Positions 1 through 11,416 of a DNA stretch of 64,000 bases are shown here, in pieces. The notes under the pieces are model-generated. The model did no database searches and was not told the origin of the DNA. It saw only the letters and a program-made list of their open reading frames with translations. The DNA lies in assembly GCA_033977485.1 (NCBI GenBank), contig CM066983.1, forward strand, positions 67,566,010 to 67,630,009. The letters are read 5' to 3'. This DNA is from Hydrangea macrophylla. Taxonomy: Eukaryota; Streptophyta; Magnoliopsida; Cornales; Hydrangeaceae. The first letter of the stretch is position 1, and the number at the start of each line of letters is the position of its first letter. A program made the translations under genes and the position numbers.

Positions 1-200
1 GGACAACCTAGCATCATTATTTTGCTTCATTTCTTTCGTGCTCTTTTTGTTGTTGTTGAACATATCTATTCATCTATCAATTGGAAAAAGGAGGGATGTA
101 CGTAGACTCTTATTTTTTTACTTTGCTTGAGTTTGAATTTGCTATTTTCTCGGTGTTTTCTTTTTCCAATGATAGATGATAACTATCATTTCTTTTTCAG

Positions 201-321
201 GGCCATGTTTTTGTTATTGTAGTTGCATCAATTCAATATCGTGCCTTGGCAAAAAAGGCATTTGATGCTTTTTATAAGCTCACAAACACCAAGGGACTGA
301 TCCAAGCCTATGTTTTATATG
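201..321 (+). pseudogene. Orphan exon of an unrecognised host gene
   Basis: A polypyrimidine tract ending TTTTTCAG precedes 121 nt of open reading, followed by a GTAATG donor. The translation begins [20 protein letters not shown] and continues with [19 protein letters not shown]. It looks like a real protein exon by composition and splice signals. I do not recognise the family, and I see no neighbouring exon of the same protein. It is probably another captured fragment like the exons at 2510, 3009, 3341 and 7142. Confidence 0.35.
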
Positions 322-2509
322 GTAATGAAGTTAGAGTTTGACATTTTTGCTTTTTGTAATGAAAAGTTTTTGTAAATTTATTTCTACATGTATTGAGCAT
401 CTGGAATTCATTATTTCTCCTCTTCTCTTCACAAACAAGAGCATTCACACATACCCTTAAAACGAGAATGAATGAAACCCGTTAATGTTTGGGAAGTTAT
501 ATTATTGTAGATTTCAGATAATGGATTCACAATGAAAAAAGAGCATAAGCAACACATTAAGGATTAGGCTCACATATGCATACGCATATATCAGCATTAT
601 GTTATTCACAAACTGTTCATAACGAAGAAAACATAAAAAGAAACAACAAATCAAGAAAGGGATATAACTATTGTGCCATTTATAATGATTCAACATATAA
701 ATTACCATCCCAAGAACACTTGAAATGCAAATAAATTGAAAACCCATAAAATAATCTACATCAGAAAGAAAGGCCAAGAGTGCCACCAAAGAAGAAGATG
801 GCCCATTTCTATAGATTTCCAAAACAGTCCCCCCTATAGTGATCAAAAGGGACCTCCAAAACAGCCCCTTATTGTGAAGTGTTGATTTAGGCTTGGAACA
901 AACTTCTTCTTAAAGCTATTTAATTATGACAGTTGGCCAATGTGGTTGAGGCTTAACTGCTTGGGAAGGTTAGTACTCTTTTGATGTCTTGCTTTTGTTC
1001 ACTTTATAATTGGTTTATGATTATTGTGTGAAAGTGTAAAAATAAAATGTAGAACTATTAATAATTATGAATATTTTAATAAATAAAATGTACATCTGTT
1101 AGTACTATTTTTAGTGTTAACTGAACTTATCGGTTTAGGCATTCATTAATTTGTCATTTTTTTTCTTTCATTGTTGTTGCTCGTTTCCTTTTTCTTTTTT
1201 TCCCCCTTCTTTGTTGCTACTCTTCACTTGGTAGGAATCACTCCTATCGATGAATATGATTTTTTTCTCTCTTTTTTTGATATATGGAATTAGGTGCCCA
1301 CAACGGTATAACGTATTCGCACCTTTTGAAGTCAGTTCATCAAAAAAGGTAACACTTTCTTGCACTTAAATAAATAAGCTACAAGTTTCTATCACCAACT
1401 TTGGTTTGCACTTTGATGCGTATTTGATGCTTTTTACTGATCACACTAGGAGAAATAGTTGATACAAAAAATCTGCAGGAAATTAAATGGGGGGCTGCTA
1501 CATGTTATTGATCACATAATGTAATCGATTAGTCAAGGTTGTTTTCCCAATTGAAGTATAGCAAATTGTAAATCAAATCTAGTGATTTTAATGTGTACAA
1601 CTCAGGTCTAGCAGTTTTCAATCAGATTTGAACCTAAGGGAAAGTCACAGATTCAATAATCTTAAGTGTTTGTGCAGATTTGTGCATTACACGAGTGGAC
1701 ACTCAACATATCAGGTTTTGAGCATGGGAACACATCATCTAGATCATGGAAATTAATATCTAAAGTCATATATGAGTTAATAAAACATAGATCATACGTA
1801 CTTAATCATACATGGGATGAAATTACCCAAATTGTATGAAAATATGTCAGCAATTCTGTGCATAATTAATCTAGTTATAATTTAGACATAAGCAAAAAGG
1901 GTCTTGTATTCCATAGAAAGACATGTATTATATATACACTTTGCATTCATAGATAATAAACATTTAAACTTTAATCAAGGCAATAAAAAAAGTTCTATGA
2001 AGATTATCATTTGGGGTCATGCAAGGGTACACATTAAGACATTAATTTTACATATACACATAGTCTTGCATGTTCCCAAAATTGCTAAATACAAGTTACA
2101 TTACACCTTTTTACACTTGGAAATCAATGTATAAAGCATGTGTGGACTCCTCCTACACCTTTGAGGTTTAAGTCTATCATTTATGAACTTGCACGGAAGA
2201 AATGTGCCAAGGATACATGAAAATCAAGCAGCAAAACTGTTGAATTTAAGGGCTGATTTTCATTATAGATGGGTCTAGTCTTCTCTTTATAGCATCTCAA
2301 GCGGTAACAGGTTTACATGACAATACCTCGGGATAGAATATGTCATGTAGTCTCCCACAATTGTACCTTTTAGTTTTCATTTGATTGTGCACATGACCCC
2401 CCCACTTGGTCAGACCCCCCATCCCTTGAGGACTACCATTTTTTTACCCTACCAAAAGTGGACTGAATGTAAGTATATATGGCAATAGTAATGTAAATAT
2501 AAAATTTAC
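322..2509. other. AT-rich stretch without recognisable genes
   Basis: I see only short, compositionally random open frames and T-rich tracts here. The longest, at 514-846 on the minus strand, encodes a hydrophobic string without a family match that I can name. Confidence 0.5.
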
Positions 2510-2661
2510 CTGCCCGTGTAGAGTTTTTCGCCGAGGACAAAATACGCTAGAACTGTTACTAATATTGTAAAAAGAGGATTAAACATTGTTACAAAAATTG
2601 GTCCTTTTTCTTCTGTACACCACAGTTGAATGTAGATTACTAAGCCAGACATCACAACTCC
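2510..2661 (-). pseudogene. Orphan exon of a WAT1-related (nodulin MtN21/EamA) transporter
   Basis: Read on the minus strand, an acceptor (CATGTCAG) at 2662 leads into GVVMSG, LVIYIQLWCTEEKGP, FVTMFNPL and LAYFVLGEKLYTG. It ends at an AG/GTAAAT donor below 2510, in phase 2. This matches the exon of WAT1-related plant membrane transporters (EamA/DMT fold, auxin and metabolite export) that carries the EEKGPVFVTMFNPL signature. The frame is open, but I see no other exon of the gene on either side. It is therefore a fragment, in opposite orientation to the neighbouring orphan exons. Confidence 0.75.
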
Positions 2662-3008
2662 CTGACATGCATATATAATCAACAATAAGCTTAACGAGAA
2701 AACCCAATGTTTAAAATTGAACATTATATTGTTTTAAACCTCTACTTTTCAATGTGAATGCCTGCATGTTTAGAATATTTTAATATCATCCGTATCAGTT
2801 AGTTCAAAAAACTGTTTTAGTTTTGTGAACTTCCACTTTGTAGTCTCATTTACTATGCTGAAAATATACTAATGCATCCATGTTATTTTTGTTGGTAACA
2901 ACTACAACTTGTGTATAACTGGACCTGATCAACTAGAAACTATTCATCATTCCTGTTTAAATTTTTTTGAAATAGTATTACTTTCCTTTTTAATATTTTC
3001 TTTTAAAG

Positions 3009-3117
3009 TGCTGAGGATGGCATTTACTTAGCTTACTCTGACTTCCATCCATACTTGCATGGGGATGCATCTTGTTTAAGGTGGCTAAATCAATGGTTTT
3101 CCAAGCAATTGGACATG
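3009..3117 (+). pseudogene. AUG3: Orphan exon of HAUS augmin-like complex subunit 3
   Basis: After a TTTTAAAG acceptor the frame reads [19 protein letters not shown] and then [11 protein letters not shown] before a GTATAT donor. From family knowledge this corresponds to augmin subunit 3, a component of the complex that recruits gamma-tubulin to spindle and phragmoplast microtubules. The next exons of that gene do not follow. The exon frame is open, but alone it cannot make augmin. It is probably a captured or relocated fragment. Confidence 0.6.
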
Positions 3118-3340
3118 GTATATTAATACTCATTTATAAAGCTATTTCGTTTTTGGTGATTTAACTTCTGATTTCATTGTATTGTTATAGTGTATCTGCT
3201 CATCCCTATAAGGGAATTTTTATTGACTAGTAGATATGAAGCTGGGAGGAAAAGAAAGATGTACATAAAAAACAATGTAAGGTTTGATCTTGATGTTCTC
3301 CTAATATACATTTGCTGAAGTAAGGGTTTGATTTTTGTAG

Positions 3341-3473
3341 GATTCTTGCAAATAGACTGTCAGCAGCACATTCAAAGGAGCGAAAAATAAGATATATAGG
3401 TGAGCTGGAGAGGAAGGTGCAGACACTTCAGACAGAAGCAACCACCCTCTCTGCACAGGTCACAATGCTACAG
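3341..3473 (+). pseudogene. Orphan basic-region/zipper exon of a VIP1-group bZIP factor
   Basis: A TTTTTGTAG acceptor and CTACAG/GTATG donor bracket an open exon. The basic region reads [19 protein letters not shown] and the zipper start reads [18 protein letters not shown]. The match is to group I bZIP factors (VIP1, PosF21, bZIP29), whose usual basic region is ANRQSAARSKERK. Here Q is replaced by L and R by H at positions that normally face DNA, which suggests relaxed constraint. No activation-region exon or second zipper exon is present. A LINE is inserted about 300 bp downstream. Confidence 0.8.
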
Positions 3474-4285
3474 GTATGTTTTTACTTCATAAAACAAGTC
3501 TATGAATAAGTTGTGAGGCATAGGATGCATATTGATGGATGCAATAATACTTGTGTCCTTTGTTTTCCATGTATATATCTCCCTCTGTGTGTGTGTTTTA
3601 AATCCTTAATGATGCTGGAGGGTCAATCTGCAGTTGTTTTTTTTAAGAACTTTTATATTCTTTTCAATCATTTTGCATATAAATGCTACTGATATGGTTG
3701 GGATACTTGCACTACGATGCCTTGGGTATGTGGAAGCTTGAGCATATACTTCTTATATATATGCTATTGGAGTTTTTTTTTTGCTAAGCAAATAATTTAT
3801 TAACACATTAGGAACAAGGCCAAAAGCAAGTTACATTAAAGAACCAACAATATTATCACATTACACAACCAGTCTGTAAAAAAATCTAAAGATCACCCTA
3901 CAATAACACTCGAAAAAATTAAACCACAAAACAGCCCCAAGTGAATCCAAAAAAATCTGCAGCAAAACCTCTAATTCAAAAGTAGAGCTAGACTTTCAGC
4001 GAAACCTCTAATCCCCCAAAAAATTCAACAGCAAATCCTCATTTTGAAAAGTGTAGAACCATCCCTATATAGTTATAGTATAGTGAAATGTGGATGGGAA
4101 GATTTAGAATGCATAGCACCCAAAAAGCTTAGAATAGCAGCACCATTTTGAACAACTCTGATAACAAGCAGTAGAATTTCAGCCCGACGAGAGCCCAAAA
4201 TCACCCCTTAAAAACCAATTCTGCTGCTAAAAAACAGTGCCCCAACAATGGATTTAAAAAAGCCAACTTCTTAAAACCAATTATC

Positions 4286-4657
4286 TCAGCCCGGGAAATC
4301 CATGAGTCGAAACCACCTCAATACTTTGAACGGAGCTTTAATCTTCCAAAGAATAGAGGACCAATCACATAATGGAAATTTTTTTGCTTTCTCAATAATC
4401 AAGGAGCAACCTTTCACAGAGAATTGTCCATTTTTATTTCTGCACCACACCAAACGATCTTTCTTATTGGGAACAATTTTTACTTCCGATAACAACCTCA
4501 ACAACTTTTCTTTTTCAATTATTTCCCATTGAAATAAATTTCTTCTGAAGTTAAGGCACCACCCGGATCCCATTTTGTTTCTTGCAAAAACAGAACTTCG
4601 ATCTTCTCTGAACTGCATACTTTCTTTATGGATGAGCATTTCTCCGATTCCCAGCAC
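4286..4657 (-). pseudogene. LINE ORF2 C-terminal remnant
   Basis: The frame contains RRNLFQWEIIEKEKLLRLLS, DRLVWCRNKNGQFSVK and WKIKAPFKV. This is the pattern of the region after the reverse transcriptase in plant L1 ORF2 proteins, leading into the zf-RVT domain. The polymerase core is absent between this piece and ORF1, so the element lost it by internal deletion. Confidence 0.6.
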
Positions 4658-5051
4658 TAATATGCTCTGTCTAGAATTACTTGATTTCGACTAGTGAAAT
4701 TGCCATCAGATAGGGATCCATTAACCATGTGTTTGTTCTTCCCTACTCTGTGTTTAGCACTTTCCTTAATTTTTCCATTGCTGGAATTTTTTAGCTTCTT
4801 CAATCTTTGTTTCGCTCTCTTGGATTCCTGAATGTCTTCATTAAATCTCCATTTATGAAAGCCATTGTTCTTCTTGCTCCTATGTTTTATCTCCTTAGCT
4901 TGCTTACCAGAAGAAATTGATGTAATCTCTTCGATTTCAACAACATCATCATCTTTCTCACCTTCTGAAACAACTAGATTAGGACTCTCCTAAAAATAGA
5001 CGCATTTGGGCCTGATTCCACTTGATCTTCCAGTGGCCCACAATCTTTAGG

Positions 5052-6466
5052 CTATTGGATTTCCTCTAATAGAGGGCTTTCACTTACCCTATCAGGCTCT
5101 TCAAATCCAATAATTTCCCTATCAGGCTCTTCAAATCCAATAATTTCCAAATCTTGAGCGTGAACAACACTATTAATATCACTTGGGGAGTTGTGTGCCT
5201 CCTTGAGATACTGTCTCGGAACCATATTCGATTGACTTTGGGATTCAAAAGAAGATGGCTGCGCGTGCTCTTTTGTTTCCATATCTCCACTCCCACCATT
5301 AATTAACGTCCTACCAGGACATCCCCTATCTTCACATGGCATGTCATCACATATAGCTGGTTCATCATTACACTTATTGTCCATATCATTCATCTTTTCT
5401 GAGAATATCGGCCTCTGCTCAGATTTTTGATCTTCACCGGAGCTTGTCGATGGTGAAGAAGGTAGATGGGAGATATCTTTCGGCTTCAGATTGAATTCGT
5501 CCATAACATTTACTGGATCCCCATCCAATTCCTTAACTTTGACACGATGGGCACACCCTTTCACAATAACCTCAATTTTTTCATCAACCATTTCCTCGTC
5601 ATTAATAACCACCAGTATGAGTCCATAATGAAATTGCTTACAGTTTTTTGTGTCCCACGTAGTGTCAATTCGTCTACCCCATAGTCCAGCAATATTATCA
5701 AATGTATTTTTGGACTAGCATATCAAAGGAATCCTAGTACATTGAATCCAGGCACATCTTGGTGGCATTTGAAAGTCATCATTCCAATGAGCAATTCTGA
5801 GGAGCCAGATTCGTAGCCATGACCAATCGTCTTCTTCCATAGTTTTAAGAACATCATAGTCTTCAAATGTTAGAAGAAACACTCTATCTGATATACATCT
5901 ATCATCAATATCATAAACTCCTTCTCTAACAAAGCATTCCTTAAGATAATACCCATCAATCTTCCTCATTGAAAAACCCACCACATTATTCTTCAAAAGC
6001 TCATTGATTTCTTCATTTACAGAGCCCAAACATGGAAGTTCTCCACCATTTTTGAGCAAGCTTGTGGACCAACTACTACCTCCGAAAATAGTCTTCCATT
6101 AATCATCCCTTTCTTTTCCACCGCTACCTCATGAACATGGTTATCCTCATTTATATTTTACTGGACACCCATCCTCCTGGTTCCTTTTACATTGGTTGAT
6201 ACCGCAGCTCTTTCGAACCTGGCCATATTTACCACCAAACGATGATCTAGGAGCCAAACCTTGTTGAAAGTTTTGACTGCATCTTCTGCTGCTGATTTTT
6301 CCATAAATGTGATGAACCCAAATTTCCTACCTCCTTTGTTCCTTTTGTTTGGGGTGAATGTCTCCAACACCTTACCACACTTTTCAAAGATTCCATGAAG
6401 CCACTTTGAATCTACTTCATCTGGAATATTGTTCACAAAAACCGTATAATACTTTTTCTCTTCCAT
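5052..6466 (-). pseudogene. LINE ORF1 (RRM plus DUF4283-like), broken
   Basis: Minus-strand frames at 6466-6158, 6059-5715 and 5612-5052 follow one another. The first is an RNA-recognition motif (YYTVFVNNIPDEVDSKWLH, then GGRKFGFITF as RNP1 and VNMARF at the end). This SR-protein-like RRM is common in plant LINE ORF1. The second piece (VGFSMRKIDGYYL, FVREGVYDIDD) resembles the DUF4283-like part. The third is an acidic, low-complexity tail that contains a short duplication of the peptide SLIGKLLDL in one frame. Frame changes separate the parts, so the protein is not made whole. Confidence 0.65.
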
Positions 6467-6513
6467 GGGACTAACAGATTCGATTGGTAACTGCTCCTGA
6501 ATTAAAAAGTGAA

Positions 6514-6518
<5 letters not shown>

Positions 6519-6584
<66 letters not shown>
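6519..6584. repeat. (CT)n followed by (TA)n microsatellite
   Basis: About 22 CT units run directly into about 10 TA units, inside the LINE 5' leader. A second CT run lies at 6721-6753. Confidence 0.95.
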
Positions 6585-6585
<1 letters not shown>

Positions 6586-6718
6586 GGCACTGCTTGGACT
6601 TAGGATAGTGTTGTGTTCATCTTTAAATGGATCAAGAAGATGATGACACTCAAATCACAGTTTTTAATATTTGCAAATCACAGTTTTTTTCTCTCCATTT
6701 TTTCCTCTGTTTTTCCCT

Positions 6719-6759
<41 letters not shown>

Positions 6760-6785
6760 CTTCCCTTCATGTTGCTATTGGAGTT

Positions 6786-7141
6786 CTTATTAACTATTCA
6801 ATCTTCTCTACTAAGAAGCGGGCAAGGTGAGAAGAGAGAGGATCATTTGATAAAGTATTAATATTTTACTATGGCTGATACGAATATTAAAAGTTGCAAT
6901 TTTGTTCTTACTAAGTATATGGTTGAGAAGTTCATAACTGTCTAGTAATATAGGTTATGTTGTTGAGTCAAGAGTCAAAAGGCAAAAGGGATGCTGTAGA
7001 GGGATGCTCTAAATTGGGAAATGCACTAGAACCTTGTAGTTATGAAATTTCTTGTTCAACTTGTTTACCTACTACTTCTTGTGTAATTTCTTCGGTCTAT
7101 TTATCACGCTAATGTGTAATTTAAGATTTCCTTTGATTTAG
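6786..7141. other. Spacer between LINE and QCR6 exon
   Basis: AT-rich sequence that ends in a T-rich tract and TTTAG acceptor for the next exon. Apart from that I see no feature. Confidence 0.5.
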
Positions 7142-7226
7142 GGCGGACAACGAACTTGTTGATTAGAAGAAGTACCTTGAAGAGGTTTGCAAGCCAAAGA
7201 GTGCGAGAACTTTTCTCGAGTACCAG
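7142..7226 (+). pseudogene. Orphan exon of cytochrome b-c1 complex subunit 6 (hinge protein)
   Basis: After TTGATTTAG the frame reads ADNELVD, stop, KKYLEEVCKPKSARTFLEYQ, then a GTACTT donor. The plant QCR6 hinge protein has DQKKYLEE.CKPKCV..LLEY here. The stop sits where the family has a Q or P codon, and one cysteine of the CKPKC pair has become serine, so this exon is dead. QCR6 normally bridges cytochrome c1 and cytochrome c in mitochondrial complex III. No downstream QCR6 exon follows. Confidence 0.7.
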
Positions 7227-7382
7227 GTACTTTCCGACACTTTTGAGATTGGAATTTTATATTTTTGAAGTTCACTGAGTTTAATAAGATGTACTCGCTC
7301 TCTTCAAAGACTGCTACGTTGTTCTTTTTCTGGTATCTTTGTCACAATGACTATAATTTTTATTTCCTGAATTCTGGTGTAG

Positions 7383-7508
7383 GTTTGGCCTTTCCTCCTT
7401 GAGAGGAAGAAGCAATGGACTAAATTGAGAACAAACGCTGAGAAGGTTGTGGAGGAAAATTTTGGATCTCAATTAAACATCCTCGCTCGTGTTATAATAA
7501 GTACTTAG
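7383..7508 (+). pseudogene. Orphan terminal exon, family not recognised
   Basis: A TGGTGTAG acceptor opens a 41-codon frame, beginning [20 protein letters not shown] and ending at TAG. It is basic and amphipathic in composition. I do not recognise it. It may be another captured exon or part of the element's own chimeric transcript joined to the QCR6 exon. The sequence after it (7509-7800) resembles the 3' region of element C around 57240-57500, so a CACTA 3' UTR starts here. Confidence 0.3.
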
Positions 7509-7803
7509 TATTGTTGTAACTTTTTAAAATTGCTCATTTTTATTTGTTAGTTTAGGTTTAGAAGAATGAACTCTTTAAATTTCAAATTTAGATTGAGCTT
7601 GTTGGTGTAGTGAGATATTGTTGGTTAAACATGGATGAACTATGTATTTGTTATTAGTACTATGGATTATTTTTGTCGTTGTTTGGTATAGATTTGAACT
7701 TATTATTTTTGTGTTTCATATGGATTATAATGCTTGTTAATTAGGTGGGAAAAAATTTGGGAAACATTTTAAACAAATATATATTTTTTTGTTTAATTAA
7801 AAT

Positions 7804-8146
7804 TTGTAACGGGTATATCCGTTACAAAATCCGTTACTATTTTTATGCATTTTGGAAATTTGTAACGGATATAACCGTTACTAATTCGTTACAAACTGTT
7901 AGCAAAAAAGCATAAAAGTTGGATACTATGCGTTACTGAACTATTTTGTAACGGATATAACTGTTACAAAAATTATATTAGTAACGGGTATATCCGTTAC
8001 AAATATCCGTTACTGATTAGTAACGGATATATCCGTTACAAAAATCCGTTACAAATTTGCAACGCCATATTTGTAACGGGTATATCCGTTACAAATAATT
8101 TTTGTAACGGATATTCCCGTTACAAATCGGGCCATATGGTGTAGTG
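7804..8146 (+). repeat. CACTA subterminal palindrome array and right terminus of element B
   Basis: At least six degenerate copies of a near-perfect palindrome lie between 7804 and 8130. The clearest is GTAACGGATATATCCGTTAC at 8020-8039. The array is followed by the 15-bp terminus, reverse complement CACTACACCATATGG, ending at 8146. Such subterminal motifs are the known kind of binding site for TNPA-type proteins of En/Spm elements. That role is inferred by analogy. Confidence 0.85.
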
Positions 8147-9300
8147 TTAAATGATTTGTATTCTTCATTTGTCTTAACTTTTTGTTCAATAATTGACCTT
8201 GCCACCTCAAGTTGACTTAGTTGCTTTTTAGAGACATGGGAACCCACGACACGAACCCCACCTCCCTTGAGTTCCTTCCCAAATACTTTTGCTAATTCAT
8301 CATTGTCAAGGTCTTCATACGTGTCAGTACATCCCGAGTCAGACAAGCTTTGGCTTTTTTTTTTTCCTATTTCCAACATCTATAACTTCGTCCTAAAGTG
8401 CATAAAAGTAAAACTTGTAATATTAAAATAAAATAATTATGCTAAACTTTAAACCTACGAACAATCAAATATGTTATTCACATATTTACTCTTAGCACTC
8501 TCTAACACAGTCCCATCTCTTCGCTCATGTGCCGCCAACCATTTGTCTACTCAATGAATTTTTTTTCCAGGATTTTTTTGTTCCTAGATATACAAATTTA
8601 ATGAGTTAGTTAAAAAAAGTTGTTAAAACACAAAATGTGTAAAAAATGATACAAACCATTAAGAATTATTTTTTAGCAGGAGCAACGCCCAAGAGTATGG
8701 GGAGTCTCATGTTGTTTTCGATTGTTACAATTTATAGCATTTTGCTGCTTCCTTTTTGGATCACTCTCATTTTCTACAAACTTTCTCCAAATATGTGGAT
8801 CAATACCGGCCAGCCCGACTTCTTCATTCAAAAGGGCCCTCAAATTGTTTTTGTAAGACCTAAACTTTTGGGGCCACGACTTCTCCGCCATTGGTCGAGC
8901 CACATCTGGTGGAACATCTAGTTCAAATTCACCCTAGTAGTGGAATAAGATAGTTTATGTTACAAGTAAATCATTAAAGCAAAACAACTAACTAAACAAA
9001 GAGCATACAAACAAAAGTTTACCATCAAAGCATGCCAAACATCGTCTTTGAAGTTCTTTGGCATAGTTCCAAAATCTTTATAGTTAATTGGAAGGTAGCT
9101 TCTCACAAAATCCCCCGTATGACTACTCCATATCTTCATATATTTAACCACAACAGATCCGTCAGCTTAAATTATGACTTTTATTTTCTCCTTCGGGCCC
9201 TTTGGGGCTTTGCTTCCTGATGACTCAGATGCGGGCGGGGCTGAAGAAGATGGCTGAGATAAACTCAGGTTTGAATTACTTGCATTTGTTGACAATATAC
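8147..9300 (-). pseudogene. TNP1-type CACTA protein, copy 1, truncated
   Basis: Minus-strand exons include 9151-8960 (WSSHTGDFVRSYLPINYKDF), 8930-8673 (DVARPMAEKSWPQKFRSYK, then RALLNEEVG) and 8379-8147 (DLDNDELAKVFGKELKGG, VVGSHVSKKQ). The K-G-G-V-R-x-V-G-S-H-V-S motif is the family's counterpart of the RGRVRGxGxGVTP segment of plant Tnp1/En-Spm proteins (transposase_24 type). The last exon is cut by element B, so no complete protein is possible. Confidence 0.7.
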
Positions 9301-9543
9301 TGAATGCCTATCATTTGAAAATAAGGTGTTAGTTCGCAGGCAATACTAAATTAAAAATAACAATATTAAATGACATAGCAACAATTAACGAACCATAAGG
9401 ACGTTTTTACAATAAAGGTAGCAATTATATTCCAAAATTAGCAACAATTAACTGACCATAAGGAATTTTTACAATAAAGGTAGCCATTACAATCGCAACA
9501 TTGTAGCAATTAATGCAAAAGCCAAAAGTTAGGGAAAGTCATG

Positions 9544-10305
9544 CTACTTCAACAGGTTTTCTGAATGAAGTTGGTCTTCAAGAGTAGATTGGAAGACCGT
9601 TGGTATCTCTAACTCGTCTACTCACTTGGTCAATCTCTTCAGTGAATGTATAACGACCCACCATTTGGGATTTCTATTGTCTTTCGAATAGAAGACTTGA
9701 CTCGCCTCGAAAGCGAGAATGACAGGCTCATCTAGCTCGCTACTAACACTCTTTAACTTGTCAAAATTTACTAGAACCAAATTAGAGTCTAGACAGTGAT
9801 TACAACCATTGGTCTTGTTCTCCACCCTCACCCAGTCGCAATAAAACACTACCTCTTAAAATATTATATAGTCTAACTCGATTATATGTTTGATAATCCC
9901 ATACCACATAGTCCAAGCATCCTTGAGCCTTTTATCACTTTTTTTAGCCCTAAATTGAGTCCATGCTTTCATGCAAGCACCGCTATCTTGCGTGACAATA
10001 GTGTCATAGTGATACCTAGGAGAAAATACAAAACCATTGATGCGGTACTTTTTGTATGCTTTAACCAAGTGGGAAGGCCCTTGAACTAAACGCCACAAAA
10101 TGGTCTTTGTCTCCATCTCTCCAGAAGGCACCAACTGTGAAAAGGAAACAAAGGACAATAAGAATCTAACTAAGGATGGACCATATTTCAGGAGGTTTAT
10201 TAATGAAAAGAATACCTTTTCATATAACCAAAGGATGAAAGAAGTTTGTAACTCTACTTCTGTCTTTGTAATCCCTTTTCCTTTACCACAAGAAGTGGAT
10301 TCCAA
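9544..10305 (-). pseudogene. TNP2 C-terminal (DUF4216) region, copy 1, frameshifted
   Basis: The minus frame from 10305 reads VQGPSHLVKAYKKYRINGFV, then VTQDSGACMKAWTQF. It shifts near 9850 before FYCDWVRVENKTNG and ILAFEASQVFYSKD. This is the DUF4216 C-terminal domain of CACTA TNP2 transposases. Copy 2 (13302-14069) reads through the same place, so the frameshift is specific to this copy. Confidence 0.75.
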
Positions 10306-10812
10306 AAGTGCTTTATACTCACTGAAATTTGTAGATACAAGTTTGAATATTAGTTGTTATAGGTGGAATTCAATAAACATGTTCGAAGAACTCGAACCTG
10401 TAGTATTCTTCAAGTCCGTCAATGTTAAGTCGAAACAATGCCCATCGACGTATTTGTTGAAATTGACTAGGTTCCAACCTTAGGGTACTATAGTCGAGCA
10501 AAGGCCCTTCATCAAAGATATAGTGTGTGTGCGTGTGTATGTGTGTGTATGTGTTCAAATCTCTGCAGAGGGTATGTGTGCGTGTGAGAGAGAATTGAAC
10601 AGTTAGAAGAAAATTGAACAATTACATCTCAATTATTCACAGTATGCATAAAAGAACCCAAATTATTTACAATATATACCCACAAAGAACCAAGATGAAA
10701 ACAATATAAATAGAAATTAAAATTTAATATTTTATACAGGGCAGAGAACCATTTCAAACTAATAAGTAACCAAATTAACTTATTGAACTTAGACAGACAC
10801 TACACCATATGG

Positions 10813-11130
10813 CCAGATTTGTAACGGAATATCCGTTACAAAAATTATTTATAACGGATATATCCATTATAAATAGGGCGTTGCAAATTTGTAACGGATG
10901 TTTACTAGTAACGGATTTTGTAACAGATATACCCGTTACTAAATATTTTTTTGTAACGGATATATCCATTACAAATTATATTAGTAACGGATAAATATCC
11001 AACTTGTTTGACTTTTTGAAAAAATTACTAACGATTTGTAACGTATTAGTAACGGTTATATCCGTTACTAATTTCAAAAATGCATAAAATTAGTAACGGA
11101 TTATGTAATGGATATACCCGTTACAAATTG
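10813..11130. repeat. Subterminal palindrome array, left end of A
   Basis: Several degenerate copies of GTAACGGATATATCCGTTAC occur, for example GTAACGGTTATATCCGTTAC near 11050. Many carry single mismatches such as CCATTAC. Confidence 0.85.
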
Positions 11131-11416
11131 TAATTACAAATAAAAAAAATTATTTATTTGAAATGTTTCCCAATTTTTTTTCCCACCTGATTAAGAAGCA
11201 TTATAATCCATATGAAACACAAAATAAATAAATAACAATAAACATAATACATAATCCATACCAAACACAATCATCATAATTCATACTACACAAAACAAAC
11301 ATAATCCATAATCCATACTAATTCATAACAAGTAAAGAGTTCATCCGACCAAACTTAAACTAACTATAACAAACCATGTCCAAAATTTAGAGTTATAGAA
11401 AACAAGATAATTGAAG

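Larger units (their letters stand above)
3775..6772 (-). mobile_element. LINE retrotransposon (L1 type), internally deleted
   Basis: A perfect 13-bp target duplication, TGCTATTGGAGTT, lies at 3762-3774 and again at 6773-6785. The left end carries a T-run (minus-strand poly-A tail), so the element reads right to left. In order it holds a 5' leader with CT/TA microsatellites, an RRM-type ORF1, and a C-terminal reverse-transcriptase-linked zinc-finger region. Most of the endonuclease and reverse transcriptase is missing. The ORFs are broken, so the element is dead, but the perfect duplication suggests a fairly recent insertion. Confidence 0.85.
1..8146 (+). mobile_element. Candidate gene-capturing (Pack-) CACTA element B, right part
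   Basis: A CACTA-type right terminus ends at 8146 (reverse complement CACTACACCATATGG), preceded by an array of AACGG...CCGTT palindromes like those of the other CACTA elements here. To its left lie unrelated single exons of host genes, most on the + strand, and AT-rich filler. No left terminus is visible, so the element either starts outside the window or has lost that end. The right flank (TTA at 8147) joins sequence equal to the interior of another CACTA copy (compare 11883), so B inserted into a CACTA element. That all the orphan exons belong to B is inference. The alternative is that some are independent debris. Confidence 0.4.
8147..10797 (-). mobile_element. CACTA copy 1 (fragment, interrupted on both sides)
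   Basis: This stretch is nearly identical to 11883-14570, apart from small indels and point changes. It is cut on the left by element B (TTA at 8147) and on the right by the left terminus of element A (AGA at 10795-10797). In copy 2 the sequence continues without interruption past both junctions, which shows that these are insertion points. Confidence 0.85.

Noticed and set aside
514..846. 110-codon hydrophobic minus-strand frame
   Set aside because: No recognisable family, no splice or promoter context, and composition expected of translated AT-rich DNA.
7804..8146. CRISPR-like regular short repeats
   Set aside because: The repeats are palindromic, irregularly spaced, adjacent to a transposon terminus and in a plant genome. 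They are CACTA subterminal motifs.
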